From positions 62,001-126,000 of the forward strand of contig NZ_JAJJOZ010000006.1 of assembly GCF_021653995.1 (NCBI RefSeq): DNA of 64,000 nt. The letters are read 5' to 3'. Under the pieces are notes generated by a model that ran no database searches, was not told the origin of the DNA, and was given only the letters and a program-made list of their open reading frames with translations. Shown here piece by piece: positions 24,829-33,046 of this stretch; the stretch's first letter is position 1; every line of letters starts with the position of its first letter. Made by a program: the position numbers and the translations under genes. The DNA comes from Allopusillimonas lactea. GTDB lineage: Bacteria > Pseudomonadota > Gammaproteobacteria > Burkholderiales > Burkholderiaceae_B.

Positions 24829-26475
24829 TCATGCTCCCGGTGGTGTGTGGGCACCCGCAACGGATGTGTTGCGGGAGGCTGCGGCGGAACCCGGTGTGTC
24901 GAGCAAGGCCCTTGCCATCTCCTGCAGCCGTCCGCGCTGGATTTTATTCGAGTTCGCGCTTTCCACCACAGGGAAGGTGTCGATCATCGCTGCGCGCACT
25001 GGCACTTTGAAGTGCGCCAGGCTGGCTTTGCAGTGCGCGATGATTGCCGCCTCGCTGACAGCCTTGCCCGCAGCGGTGATGAAGAATGCGACTGGTACAG
25101 TCTTGCCAGCATGCTCGGCGCCGACCACTTGGCAGGCCTGTACGCCATCCAGGGTTTCGATAAAGCGCTCGATTTCGACCGGGTTGACCAGAAAGCCGCT
25201 CAGGCGCAGATAGTCTCCCTTGCGGGCGCGAAAGATGAAGCTGCGCTCGTCCAGTGCAAGCCCCAGGTCGCCAGTGCGAAAATAGCCTTCGTCGTCAATG
25301 GCTGCGCGGGTGGCCGCGTCGTTGTCCAGATATTGTTTCATCAGGCTGGGTGAGCGTATTTCGATCTCGCCCACTTCGCCATACGGCAGCAGTGCTCCCG
25401 AAGCAGTGTCGCGCACACGCACGCTGGCCTCTGGCCAAGCCAGGCGCCCGCCTGCCTGGTGACGCTGCGTCGCGGGGGCGTCGGCGGGCTGCGCCGCGAT
25501 CAAGGCCTGCAGCTCGCTGGATCCGTACAGCCCCACCAGCGTAATCCCCGCGCGCGCAGCACGCTCGGGCAGGTCATTCAATGAGGGGGCGAAGCTCGCG
25601 AAACCAGCGATCCGCAGCGTTGGCAGGGGAGCGGGTTGATCGCCGGCGGTGTCCAGGATACGCGCCAGCAGTTCATTGTTGGCGAATGTGTGCGTCACGC
25701 CGTACTGCCGGATCTGCCGCACGCACTGGGCCGCGTCGAGCACCGGTGACGATACCAGTGGCGCTCCTACCGCCAGGCCCGCCAGCGCGCTGGAGAAGCC
25801 GAATGCGCCACACAGCGGCGCGCCCAACAGCACGGCATCGCCGCCGGTAATGCCTTGGAAGGCCGCCACGTGTGCGCCATGGCCCAGCAATGTACGTTGA
25901 TCGTGTACCACCAGCTTGGGCAGTGATGTGGTGCCCGATGTGGTGTACACCAGTGCTTGCGTCGTATCGGCGGGTGTGGGCACCCTGTCGAGTATGCCGG
26001 CGGGGGCAGTATCTGTGTAACGCAGTACATCTTTGCCAAGTACGGGGGCCTCCGCGCCAGCGGCGTCTTCGCCTACTACCAGCACAGCCTCCAGGCCCGC
26101 CAGCAGTGCGGGCTCCACGTCATTCAGTATTTGCCTGAAGGGCAGCCCCTTGAAGCTCGGCCACATCGCTAGCCAGCGGCAGCGGCCCCGCGAGATCAGA
26201 TCGCCCACTTCGCGGCTGCGAAAGCGCGTATTCATGGCCACCACGGTGACGCCCAGCCGTGCGCAGGCCAGGAAGATGACCAGCCAGGGCGTGCAGTTGG
26301 GCAGCCATAACGCAAGCCGGTCGCCCGCCCGAGCACCCCGTGCATGCAGCAGCGCGGCCACGCGGTCGGCCTCGGCGGCAAGCGTGGTGTAACTAACTGC
26401 CGCATCAACATCGTAGAACGCTGTGGCGTGGGGCTTTTCGGCGCAGTGCCGAGCGAGCAGCGCGGGGAAGTTCAT
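24829..26475 (-). CDS. Acyl-CoA synthetase / AMP-dependent ligase
   Basis: A 548-residue member of the ANL adenylating family. The ATP-binding loop is YTTSGTTSLPK, where most members have Gly at the second-last position before the LPK. Later signatures are 'YGEVGEIEIRSPSLMKQYLD', 'YFRTGDLGL' and the hinge 'RKGDYLRLSGFLVNPVEIE', with the C-terminal catalytic Lys in 'SNKIQRGRL'. The ATG at 26475 starts at the conserved 'FPALLARHCAEKPHATAFY'; the frame is open 41 codons further upstream without family support. It likely activates a carboxylic acid for degradation with the dehydrogenases of this cluster. It lies 13 bases after the cyclase gene, so they share a transcript. Confidence 0.9.
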   Translation of the reverse strand: MNFPALLARHCAEKPHATAFYDVDAAVSYTTLAAEADRVAALLHARGARAGDRLALWLPNCTPWLVIFLACARLGVTVVAMNTRFRSREVGDLISRGRCRWLAMWPSFKGLPFRQILNDVEPALLAGLEAVLVVGEDAAGAEAPVLGKDVLRYTDTAPAGILDRVPTPADTTQALVYTTSGTTSLPKLVVHDQRTLLGHGAHVAAFQGITGGDAVLLGAPLCGAFGFSSALAGLAVGAPLVSSPVLDAAQCVRQIRQYGVTHTFANNELLARILDTAGDQPAPLPTLRIAGFASFAPSLNDLPERAARAGITLVGLYGSSELQALIAAQPADAPATQRHQAGGRLAWPEASVRVRDTASGALLPYGEVGEIEIRSPSLMKQYLDNDAATRAAIDDEGYFRTGDLGLALDERSFIFRARKGDYLRLSGFLVNPVEIERFIETLDGVQACQVVGAEHAGKTVPVAFFITAAGKAVSEAAIIAHCKASLAHFKVPVRAAMIDTFPVVESANSNKIQRGRLQEMARALLDTPGSAAASRNTSVAGAHTPPGA

Positions 26476-26488
26476 GGCGACGGCGTCC

Positions 26489-27526
26489 TTACACAGTGGC
26501 GATGGGTGTGACCGGCGAACCCACCGCGCCCGGCAGGCGCAGCGGCGGCGCGGTGAGCAGGAAGCGATTGCGCTTGTTGTCGTGCAGCCATTGTGCAAGG
26601 TCGCGCAAGTACCACAGCTCCGCCAGCGGCAACCCTAGCTTGAACAGGCAATGGTGATGCAGCGGCAGCAGGGATTTCTTGCTGCCCTGGTTGCGGGCGG
26701 GGTAGGCTTCCACTGCGTAGTTGTCGGCGCACAGGGCGGCAATGCCGCTGTCGGTAATCCACGCCAGCAAATCGTTATCGGCGCCGTCAAGCACTGCGCC
26801 GCTGTTGTGCAGCGTATCAGCGTCCGGTTTGCCGGCCATGTCTATCACCGTTTCCGCAAAACCCGTGCGCAGCACCAGCATGTCGCCGGCTTCGACGGTC
26901 ACTCCGTCCTGCTCCATGATGCGCATGAGATCGCGGTGGCCGACTACCGTCCGGCCATGACCAAAATGGCGGGCAAGGTCTACCAGCACCCCGCGCCCCT
27001 GCATGCCCTTGACGGCAAAATTCTCAATGCCCAGCTTGCGGGCGCCGAAGGTATGGTGGTCGCAGCAGCCGCCTTCATTGTCGCCGGCCGCATCGGGTAT
27101 GTCGGTGCCGGCCGCATAGCCGTTGTAATAAACCTTGCGCGTCGAACCATCGCCGTGCGTGTCGAACTGCGCACCCACATGCGCCAGCGCGTCCCATTGG
27201 GTAGAGTATTGCAGCGACAGGGTTACCTGGTCATCGCTGAGTACATCGATCGATGTGGCGTCCAGTTTTTCCATGGGGAAATTGATGTACGGCACGCCAT
27301 CGCGCTCGGTGGCGGCCAGGCGGGGCGGCTTGCGGCGCGGGTTCAGTACGCTGCCACCAGGCAGATCCAGCGGCAGGGACAGACAAAACACCTTGCCTTC
27401 ACGCACCTCGTGCACGCCTTTCAGCACCTGCGCTTCAGTCAGCAGGTTGACACGGCCGAGTTGGTCGTCGGCGCCGAAATCCCCCCAGTTTGCGCCTTCC
27501 GGCCGTTGTGTCCAGCGTTGCTGCAT
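26489..27526 (-). CDS. Cyclase-family (kynurenine formamidase-like) metal hydrolase
   Basis: A 345-residue protein of the cyclase superfamily that includes bacterial kynurenine formamidase and isatin hydrolase. The metal-binding region reads STQWDALAHVGAQFD (about 107-121), with the Q-x-D-x-x-x-H pattern seen in the longer branch instead of the HxGTHxDxPxH form. The histidine-rich DNEGGCCDHHTFGAR and a C-terminal PLHHHCLFKLGL follow. The ATG has a good AGGAGA ribosome site. The reaction is unknown: it could open a lactone, lactam or cyclic amide in the cluster's pathway. The function is inferred from neighbours only. Confidence 0.88.
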   Translation of the reverse strand: MQQRWTQRPEGANWGDFGADDQLGRVNLLTEAQVLKGVHEVREGKVFCLSLPLDLPGGSVLNPRRKPPRLAATERDGVPYINFPMEKLDATSIDVLSDDQVTLSLQYSTQWDALAHVGAQFDTHGDGSTRKVYYNGYAAGTDIPDAAGDNEGGCCDHHTFGARKLGIENFAVKGMQGRGVLVDLARHFGHGRTVVGHRDLMRIMEQDGVTVEAGDMLVLRTGFAETVIDMAGKPDADTLHNSGAVLDGADNDLLAWITDSGIAALCADNYAVEAYPARNQGSKKSLLPLHHHCLFKLGLPLAELWYLRDLAQWLHDNKRNRFLLTAPPLRLPGAVGSPVTPIATV

Positions 27527-27647
27527 CTGTGTCTCCTATGTTTTGAATAAGCTGCAATGGTGTTGCGTTGGGGGCGGTTCTTTCACAACAAGGCGGTTCA
27601 TCGCGGCCCGCCTGCGCGTTAGCGGCGGGGCTGGCGCCTGACGGCCC

Positions 27648-28370
27648 TCAGGCCGCGCCTATGGTGATGCCGCCGCAGACGAAGTGCGTCTGCCCAGTGA
27701 CGAAACCGCAGCGCGGATCGATGAAATATGCCGTTGCGTGCGCCACGTCTTCAGGTTGGCCGATGCGGCCCACCGGGATGCCGGCCAGCAGTTTCTGTGT
27801 TGCCGGATCGTCGCCGCTGTTGACGCCCTGGAAAAACTCTGTGGCAATGGGGCCTGGGGCGATGGCATTCACGGTAATGCCTGCTGGTGCAAGCTCGAGC
27901 GCCCAGGTGCGCGTCATGCCGAGCACACCCGCTTTAGTCATGCTGTATAGCGTGCGTGCGGGCTTGCCCAGCGCGGCGCGTGAGCTGATATTGACGATTC
28001 GGCCGCGGCCCAGCGATTTCATACCCGGCAGCAGTGCCTGTGCGCACAGGATATCGACTTCGACATTGAGCGCTACCGCCTTGTAGAGGTCTGCGCTGTC
28101 TACGTCCTCGAGCCTGCCGGCTGGAACAAAGCCGACATTGTTCACCAACCCGTAGAACGGCCCGCCGTTGGCAATAGTGGCGAGCGTTGCGCGGGTGGCT
28201 TCGCGGTCTGAGAGATCTGTGCAGTGGAAAGGAAGGTTTGCGGGCCAGTCGGTGGGGCGTGTGCGCGCGATGCCGGTGACGTGGTAGCCGTCGGCTGCGA
28301 GGCGCTGGCAGATGGCGCGGCCGATGCCGCGGCTCGCGCCGGTGACGAGGACATTCAGGGCGGTGGGCAT
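27648..28370 (-). CDS. Short-chain dehydrogenase/reductase (FabG-like)
   Basis: A 240-residue classical SDR. The NAD(P) motif is VTGASRGIG (9-17), followed by the structural VNNVG, the catalytic Ser in 'IVNISSRAALGKPARTLYSMTKAGV' and the YxxxK pair YSMTK. The final strand 'FVTGQTHFVCGGI' is typical. In this group it would oxidise a hydroxyacyl-CoA or alcohol intermediate. It is the first gene on the minus strand from the divergent control region, separated from the cyclase gene by 120 bases with no visible gene. Confidence 0.92.
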   Translation of the reverse strand: MPTALNVLVTGASRGIGRAICQRLAADGYHVTGIARTRPTDWPANLPFHCTDLSDREATRATLATIANGGPFYGLVNNVGFVPAGRLEDVDSADLYKAVALNVEVDILCAQALLPGMKSLGRGRIVNISSRAALGKPARTLYSMTKAGVLGMTRTWALELAPAGITVNAIAPGPIATEFFQGVNSGDDPATQKLLAGIPVGRIGQPEDVAHATAYFIDPRCGFVTGQTHFVCGGITIGAA

Positions 28371-28432
28371 AGTGTTGTCGGGTAAAGGGTTGATCTTGAC
28401 GAACGCTGATGTTGGCGATTACTGTATAACAC

Positions 28433-28456
28433 AATAGTCTATAAAGCTAGACTATT
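28433..28456. promoter_or_regulatory. Perfect inverted repeat in the divergent promoter region (candidate GntR operator)
   Basis: AATAGTCTA and TAGACTATT form a perfect 9-bp inverted repeat with a 6-base spacer between the SDR gene (start 28370, minus) and the Bug gene (start 28535, plus). The size and dyad fit a HutC-type GntR operator, and the only regulator of the cluster is the UTRA-type GntR at 24022. The assignment is inference. Confidence 0.6.
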
Positions 28457-28534
28457 GATATAAATTTGATGGGTGCTGCTTAGCGGCGCCCCGTTGAACA
28501 TAAGCACCGTATATGTGCGAGGAGACAAAAAGAA

Positions 28535-29572
28535 ATGGAAGCGAAGAAGATCGAGGCAACTCTGGACGTGGACACTGTAGCGACCTGTGCGGCGGCGTCG
28601 CCCACGCGGGTGCTCATGCGCCATGTGATCGCTGGCGTAATCGCGGCTGCGGGCCTGGCCGTGGGTGGCGCGCCTGCCAGCGCGGCAGAATTTCCGGCAC
28701 AGCCGATCAGACTGGTGGTGGGCTATGGTGCGGGTGGCGGCACCGACATGTGCTTTCGCGCGTTGGCCATCACGGCAGGCAAGAAACTGGGGCAGACCGT
28801 GGTTGTCGAGAATAAGCCCGGTGCCGGGTCGTCGCTGTCGATCGGCTATATCGCACGGCAGAAAGCCGATGGGTACAACGTTGCTGCATTGTCCACCGGG
28901 GCGGTGCTGAACCAGTTTCTGGTGCCCAATATTGATTATGACGTCATGAAAGACCTGACGCCCATTGCCATGGTGGCCCAGTATCAAGTGGGTCTGCTGG
29001 TGCGCGCCGATGCCCCTTATCAGTCCTTGAAGGACGTCATCAAGGCGGCCAAGGAGAAGCCTGGCAAGCTATCCTTCAGCACGGCGGGGGTTGGTACGCC
29101 GCAGCACCTGACGATGGAGAAACTGGGTGAACAAGTCGGTGTGTCGTGGACGCACGTGCCATACAAGAGTGGTATCGAGGCCTCCACCGCGCTGGTTCGC
29201 GGTGATGTGGATGTCATGGCCCAGACGGCTGAATGGGTGCCCTATGTGCGCGATGGCCGCTTGCGCCTATTGAATGTGTTCACCGCAGATCGCATGGCGG
29301 GCTTCGAGAAGGCCCCCACACTGGTGGAGGCTGGGTATGATCTGGTGGCGCCCAGCATCCTGGGGCTGGTGGGTCCCAAGGGTATGGACCCCACAGTGGT
29401 GGCAAAGATCGACAGCGCATTTAAGGCGGCGATCGATACGCCCGAATTTCGCCAGTGCGCAGATCAGTTCGGCTTGAAGACCGACTACAAAAACTCCGCT
29501 CAATTCTCTGACTACATCCAGAACACGATCAATACCTGGGCGCCTGTCATCAAGGGCCTGGCCAAACGCTGA
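28535..29572 (+). CDS. Bug-family (TctC-like) periplasmic solute receptor
   Basis: A 345-residue extracytoplasmic receptor of the tripartite tricarboxylate transporter type. After a 26-residue leader a signal peptide (RHVIAGVIAAAGLAVGGAPASA) ends near residue 50. The mature part starts with 'FPAQPIRLVVGYGAGGGTDMCFRAL', the Bug ligand-loop hallmark, and continues with 'VVENKPGAGSSLSIGYIARQKADGYN' and 'KLSFSTAGVGTPQHL'. The ATG at 28535 has a GGAGA ribosome site, but the signal peptide would also work from the Met at codon 28. No TctAB membrane subunits adjoin, as is usual for the expanded Bug families of Bordetella. It probably captures the substrate of the surrounding CoA-dependent pathway. 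Confidence 0.93.
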   Translation: MEAKKIEATLDVDTVATCAAASPTRVLMRHVIAGVIAAAGLAVGGAPASAAEFPAQPIRLVVGYGAGGGTDMCFRALAITAGKKLGQTVVVENKPGAGSSLSIGYIARQKADGYNVAALSTGAVLNQFLVPNIDYDVMKDLTPIAMVAQYQVGLLVRADAPYQSLKDVIKAAKEKPGKLSFSTAGVGTPQHLTMEKLGEQVGVSWTHVPYKSGIEASTALVRGDVDVMAQTAEWVPYVRDGRLRLLNVFTADRMAGFEKAPTLVEAGYDLVAPSILGLVGPKGMDPTVVAKIDSAFKAAIDTPEFRQCADQFGLKTDYKNSAQFSDYIQNTINTWAPVIKGLAKR

Positions 29573-29604
29573 GCAGCCACGCGCCCATTACAGACGGAAT
29601 CATC

Positions 29605-30795
29605 ATGATCAATGCACAAGAACATTTGTCCTGGCCTTTTTTTTCAGACATGCATGGCTCGCTGGCGCGTGAGCTCGACGCCTGGTGCGTGCAGCACCTG
29701 GCCGATATTGACGACCGCGATGTGTTTGCGACCTGCCGCCGGCTGGTCGCTGACCTGGGGCAAAGCGGCTGGCTGGCCTATTGCGTGCCGGCCGGCGAAC
29801 GCGGCGAACTGGGTGGCCGCCTGCCAGTACTGGATTCGCGCGCCTTGTGCTTGATACGTGAAACGCTGGCGCGCTACCACGCGCTGGCCGACTTTGCCTT
29901 TGCCATGCAGGGGCTGGGCAGCGGCGCCATTTCGTTGGTCGGCAGCGAGGCGCAAAAGCGCCATTACCTGCCGGACGTGGCGGCGGGCCGGCGCATTGCG
30001 GCGTTTGCACTCTCCGAGCCGCAGGCGGGTTCGGATGTGGCGGCGCTGTCATGCGCGGCGGTGCGCGATGGCGGCGATTATGTACTTAACGGCCATAAAA
30101 CCTGGATTTCCAACGGCGGCCTCGCGGATTTTTATTGTGTGTTCGCCCGTACGGACGCCAATGCAGGGGCGCGCGGCATCAGCGCCTTTGTGGTAGATGC
30201 GGGCACGCCAGGCTTGGTGATTGAGGAGCAGATCGACGTCATGTCGCCGCATCCGTTGGCTTTGCTGCGCTTCGATGATTGCCGTGTACCTGCACGCAGT
30301 ATGTTGGGTGACGAAAACCAGGGCTTCAAACTGGCCATGCGCACGCTGGATATTTTCCGGTGCTCGGTGGCGGCGGCGGCGCTGGGTTTTGCGCGCCGCG
30401 CGCTCGATGAAGGGCTGGCCCATGCCCGCCAACGCAAGATGTTCGGCCAGACGCTGGCAGACTTCCAGCTGACGCAGGCAGCTTTTGGGGATATTGCCAC
30501 CGATATCGACCAAAGCGCCTTGCTCACCTATCGTGCCGCCTGGACGCGTGATGTTGCGGGCCAGTCGGCCACGCGCGAAACCGCGATGGCAAAGATGACG
30601 TCGACCGAGTCTGCCCAGCGCGTGATCGATCGCGTGCTACAGATGTTTGGTGGGCTGGGGGTCAAGTCTGGCATGCCCATTGAGCGGCTGTATCGCGACA
30701 TCCGCTCGCTGCGCATCTATGAGGGCGCAACAGAAGTGCAAAAGCTGATTATTGCGCGCGAACTGATGAAGCAGGCGGACGATTCGGGCAATTGA
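29605..30795 (+). CDS. Acyl-CoA dehydrogenase
   Basis: A 396-residue FAD-dependent acyl-CoA dehydrogenase. The flavin/substrate region 'AFALSEPQAGSDVAALSCAA' with GHKTWISNGG is standard, and the C-terminal segment 'IERLYRDIRSLRIYEGATEVQKLIIARELM' carries the catalytic glutamate position of short- and medium-chain members. The sequence 'RKMFGQTLADFQLTQ' is another hallmark. It lies 32 bases after the Bug receptor gene on the same strand. With the CoA ligase, SDR and cyclase across the divergent region it suggests beta-oxidation-like breakdown of an imported acid of unknown identity. Confidence 0.93.
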   Translation: MINAQEHLSWPFFSDMHGSLARELDAWCVQHLADIDDRDVFATCRRLVADLGQSGWLAYCVPAGERGELGGRLPVLDSRALCLIRETLARYHALADFAFAMQGLGSGAISLVGSEAQKRHYLPDVAAGRRIAAFALSEPQAGSDVAALSCAAVRDGGDYVLNGHKTWISNGGLADFYCVFARTDANAGARGISAFVVDAGTPGLVIEEQIDVMSPHPLALLRFDDCRVPARSMLGDENQGFKLAMRTLDIFRCSVAAAALGFARRALDEGLAHARQRKMFGQTLADFQLTQAAFGDIATDIDQSALLTYRAAWTRDVAGQSATRETAMAKMTSTESAQRVIDRVLQMFGGLGVKSGMPIERLYRDIRSLRIYEGATEVQKLIIARELMKQADDSGN

Positions 30796-30859
30796 ACACG
30801 CGCCGGATGCGACCGCGATTGCGGCTGCTGTTGATATGTTTTGGGTTATGCTTCGCAGC

Positions 30860-30902
30860 GCCCGGCCCCGGTGCAATAAAACGATTTGCACCGAGGCCGG
30901 GC
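30860..30902. terminator. Long GC-rich hairpin between convergent genes
   Basis: A 17-bp stem with one mismatch (GCCCGGCC-C-CGGTGCAA against TTGCACCG-A-GGCCGGGC) and a 9-base loop lies between the acyl-CoA dehydrogenase stop and the convergent thiC stop. No T-run follows on either strand. It may work as a bidirectional terminator or 3'-end block. Confidence 0.55.
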
Positions 30903-30929
30903 CAAGCTCAGACGGGGCTTGTTCTCTGC

Positions 30930-32843
30930 TTACGCCTCATGATAAATGCGGGCGCCTTTTTCAAGAAACTCCACCGACTTCTCCCGCATGCCTTCGGTGA
31001 GGGCGCTGGATGCATCCAACCCTTTGCTTGCGGCATACTCGCGCACGTCCTGCGTAATCTTCATACTGCAGAAATGCGGGCCGCACATGGAGCAGAAGTG
31101 GGCCACTTTCATGGACTCCTTCGGCAGGGTTTCGTCGTGGAAGGACTTGGCTGTGTCGGGATCAAGGCCCAGGTTGAACTGGTCTTCCCAGCGGAACTCG
31201 AAACGTGCCTTGGACAGTGCGTTGTCGCGGATCGCCGCGCCCGGATGGCCCTTGGCCAGGTCGGCCGCGTGGGCGGCGATTTTGTAGGTGATGATGCCGT
31301 CCTTGACGTCTTTCTTGTTAGGCAGGCCCAGATGCTCTTTGGGCGTTACATAGCACAGCATGGCGGTCCCGAACCAGCCGATCAGCGCGGCGCCGATGCC
31401 AGACGTGATGTGGTCGTACCCTGGCGCGATGTCGGTGGTCAGTGGCCCCAGCGTATAGAAGGGCGCTTCATGACAGTGCTCTAGTTGCAGGTCCATGTTT
31501 TCTTTGATGAGCTGCATGGGTACATGGCCCGGCCCCTCGATCATTACCTGCACGTCATGCTTCCAGGCGACTTGCGTGAGTTCGCCCAGCGTCTTGAGCT
31601 CGGCGATCTGGGCCTCGTCGTTGGCATCGTAGCCCGAGCCAGGCCGCAACCCATCGCCCAGCGAGAAGCTGACGTCGTAGGCTTTCATGATTTCGCAGAT
31701 GTCTTCGAAGCGCTCGTACAGGAAGCTTTCGCGGTGATGTGCCAGACACCACTTAGCCATGATGGAGCCGCCGCGTGACACAATGCCCGTCATGCGGTCC
31801 GCCGTCATCGGTACGAAGGGCAGCCGTACGCCCGCGTGGATGGTGAAGTAATCCACCCCCTGTTCGGCCTGTTCGATCAGCGTATCGCGGAAGATTTCCC
31901 AGGTCAGTTCTTCAGCCTTGCCGTCCACCTTTTCAAGTGCCTGGTAGATCGGCACGGTGCCGATGGGCACTGGGGAATTGCGCAGGATCCATTCGCGGGT
32001 TTCATGGATGTTCTTGCCTGTAGACAGATCCATGACAGTGTCGCCGCCCCAGCGCGTGGCCCAGGTCATTTTCTCGACCTCGTCGCTGATGCTGGAACCC
32101 AGGGCTGAGTTGCCGATATTGGCGTTGATCTTTACCAGGAAGTTGCGGCCGATGATCATCGGCTCGATCTCGGGATGGTTGATGTTGGCCGGGATGATGG
32201 CCCGGCCGCGCGCCACTTCGTCGCGCACGAACTCGGGGGTGATTGTGGCGGGGATCGCCGCGCCGAACGATTGCCCCGGGTGCTGTCGCGTGAGGCGCTT
32301 TGCCAGGCGTTCGCCATTGGGGCCGCTGGCGCGCAGCGATTCGATGTACTGTTCGCGCCGAAGGTTTTCGCGGATGGCGATGTATTCCATCTCGGGCGTG
32401 ATGATGCCGCGCCGTGCGTAGTGCATCTGCGTGACGTTGGCGCCGGCCTTGGCCCGGCGCGGCGGCCGTACGCGCGGGAAGCGCATGTGATCAAGGCTGG
32501 CGTCCTGCTCGCGCATGCGCCCGTACTCGCTGGTGATGCCGGGCAATACCTCGGTGTCGCCGCGTTCGGTGATCCACCCCTCGCGCAGCGGCGCCAGGCC
32601 TTTGCGCAGATCGATGACCGCATCGGGATCGGTATAAGGCCCGCTTGTGTCATAGACGGTGATGGGTGGGTTTTTTTCGCCGCCGAACATGGTTGGCGTC
32701 GAATCCTGTGTGATTTCCCGGAACGGCACGCGAATGTCGGGCCGCGAGCCGGTTTGGTATACCTTGGTTGAGCAGGGAAGGGGCGCGACGGCGGCTGTAT
32801 CGACGGCGGCGTCCTGGGCGGAAAAAGCGGTGTGGGTTTTCAA
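30930..32843 (-). CDS. thiC: Phosphomethylpyrimidine synthase
   Basis: A 637-residue radical-SAM-type ThiC, which converts aminoimidazole ribotide to the HMP-phosphate of thiamine. The N-terminal 'SRPDIRVPFREI' block, the 'NIGNSALGSSISDEVEKMTWATRWGGDTVMDLSTGKNI' core and the C-terminal iron-sulfur motif CSMCGPHFCSMK (CxxCxxxxC) are all present. No ATG precedes the conserved region. The TTG at 32843-32841, six bases after GGAG, is the best start; a TTG at 32855 is possible but would leave the GGAG inside the gene. The leader carries a TPP riboswitch (32928-33016) and a hairpin hiding the ribosome site (32849-32869). Confidence 0.96.
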   Translation of the reverse strand: MKTHTAFSAQDAAVDTAAVAPLPCSTKVYQTGSRPDIRVPFREITQDSTPTMFGGEKNPPITVYDTSGPYTDPDAVIDLRKGLAPLREGWITERGDTEVLPGITSEYGRMREQDASLDHMRFPRVRPPRRAKAGANVTQMHYARRGIITPEMEYIAIRENLRREQYIESLRASGPNGERLAKRLTRQHPGQSFGAAIPATITPEFVRDEVARGRAIIPANINHPEIEPMIIGRNFLVKINANIGNSALGSSISDEVEKMTWATRWGGDTVMDLSTGKNIHETREWILRNSPVPIGTVPIYQALEKVDGKAEELTWEIFRDTLIEQAEQGVDYFTIHAGVRLPFVPMTADRMTGIVSRGGSIMAKWCLAHHRESFLYERFEDICEIMKAYDVSFSLGDGLRPGSGYDANDEAQIAELKTLGELTQVAWKHDVQVMIEGPGHVPMQLIKENMDLQLEHCHEAPFYTLGPLTTDIAPGYDHITSGIGAALIGWFGTAMLCYVTPKEHLGLPNKKDVKDGIITYKIAAHAADLAKGHPGAAIRDNALSKARFEFRWEDQFNLGLDPDTAKSFHDETLPKESMKVAHFCSMCGPHFCSMKITQDVREYAASKGLDASSALTEGMREKSVEFLEKGARIYHEA

Positions 32844-32848
32844 GCGAT

Positions 32849-32869
32849 GCTCCAAGAAAAAGTTGGAGC
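32849..32869 (-). promoter_or_regulatory. Shine-Dalgarno-sequestering hairpin before thiC
   Basis: In the mRNA sense GCTCCAA and TTGGAGC pair perfectly (7 bp) around a 7-base pyrimidine loop. The 3' arm contains the GGAG that serves the TTG start at 32843. This is a natural OFF structure for the TPP riboswitch just upstream. Confidence 0.65.
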
Positions 32870-32927
32870 CGATGGGAATTGTCTCGTGTTGTTATGTGTG
32901 GCGCGAGGCCGATGGATATCAACGAGT

Positions 32928-33016
32928 ACGCTCCCAGCATCGGCGTTATCCGTACTGGTACGAAGGGTTTTATCTCAACCCGCAGGCCGCGGATGCGGCC
33001 GGCAAGTACCCCTGCG
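32928..33016 (-). ncRNA. TPP (THI-box) riboswitch upstream of thiC
   Basis: On the minus strand the leader shows the parts of the THI-box in order: GGGGTACTTGCC, a variable GC-rich stem, GGGTTGAGATAAAACCC (consensus CTGAGA with UUGAGA here), then TACCAGTACGGATAACGCC and GATGCTGGGAG. These match the consensus 'ACCTGATCTGGATAATGCCAGCG' at the key positions. It lies about 85 bases before the thiC start. Binding of thiamine pyrophosphate should repress thiC; translational control is favoured because of the hairpin at 32849-32869. Confidence 0.85.
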
Positions 33017-33046
33017 TGCTGCCTAGTATAGGCGATTGTTGCGTGT

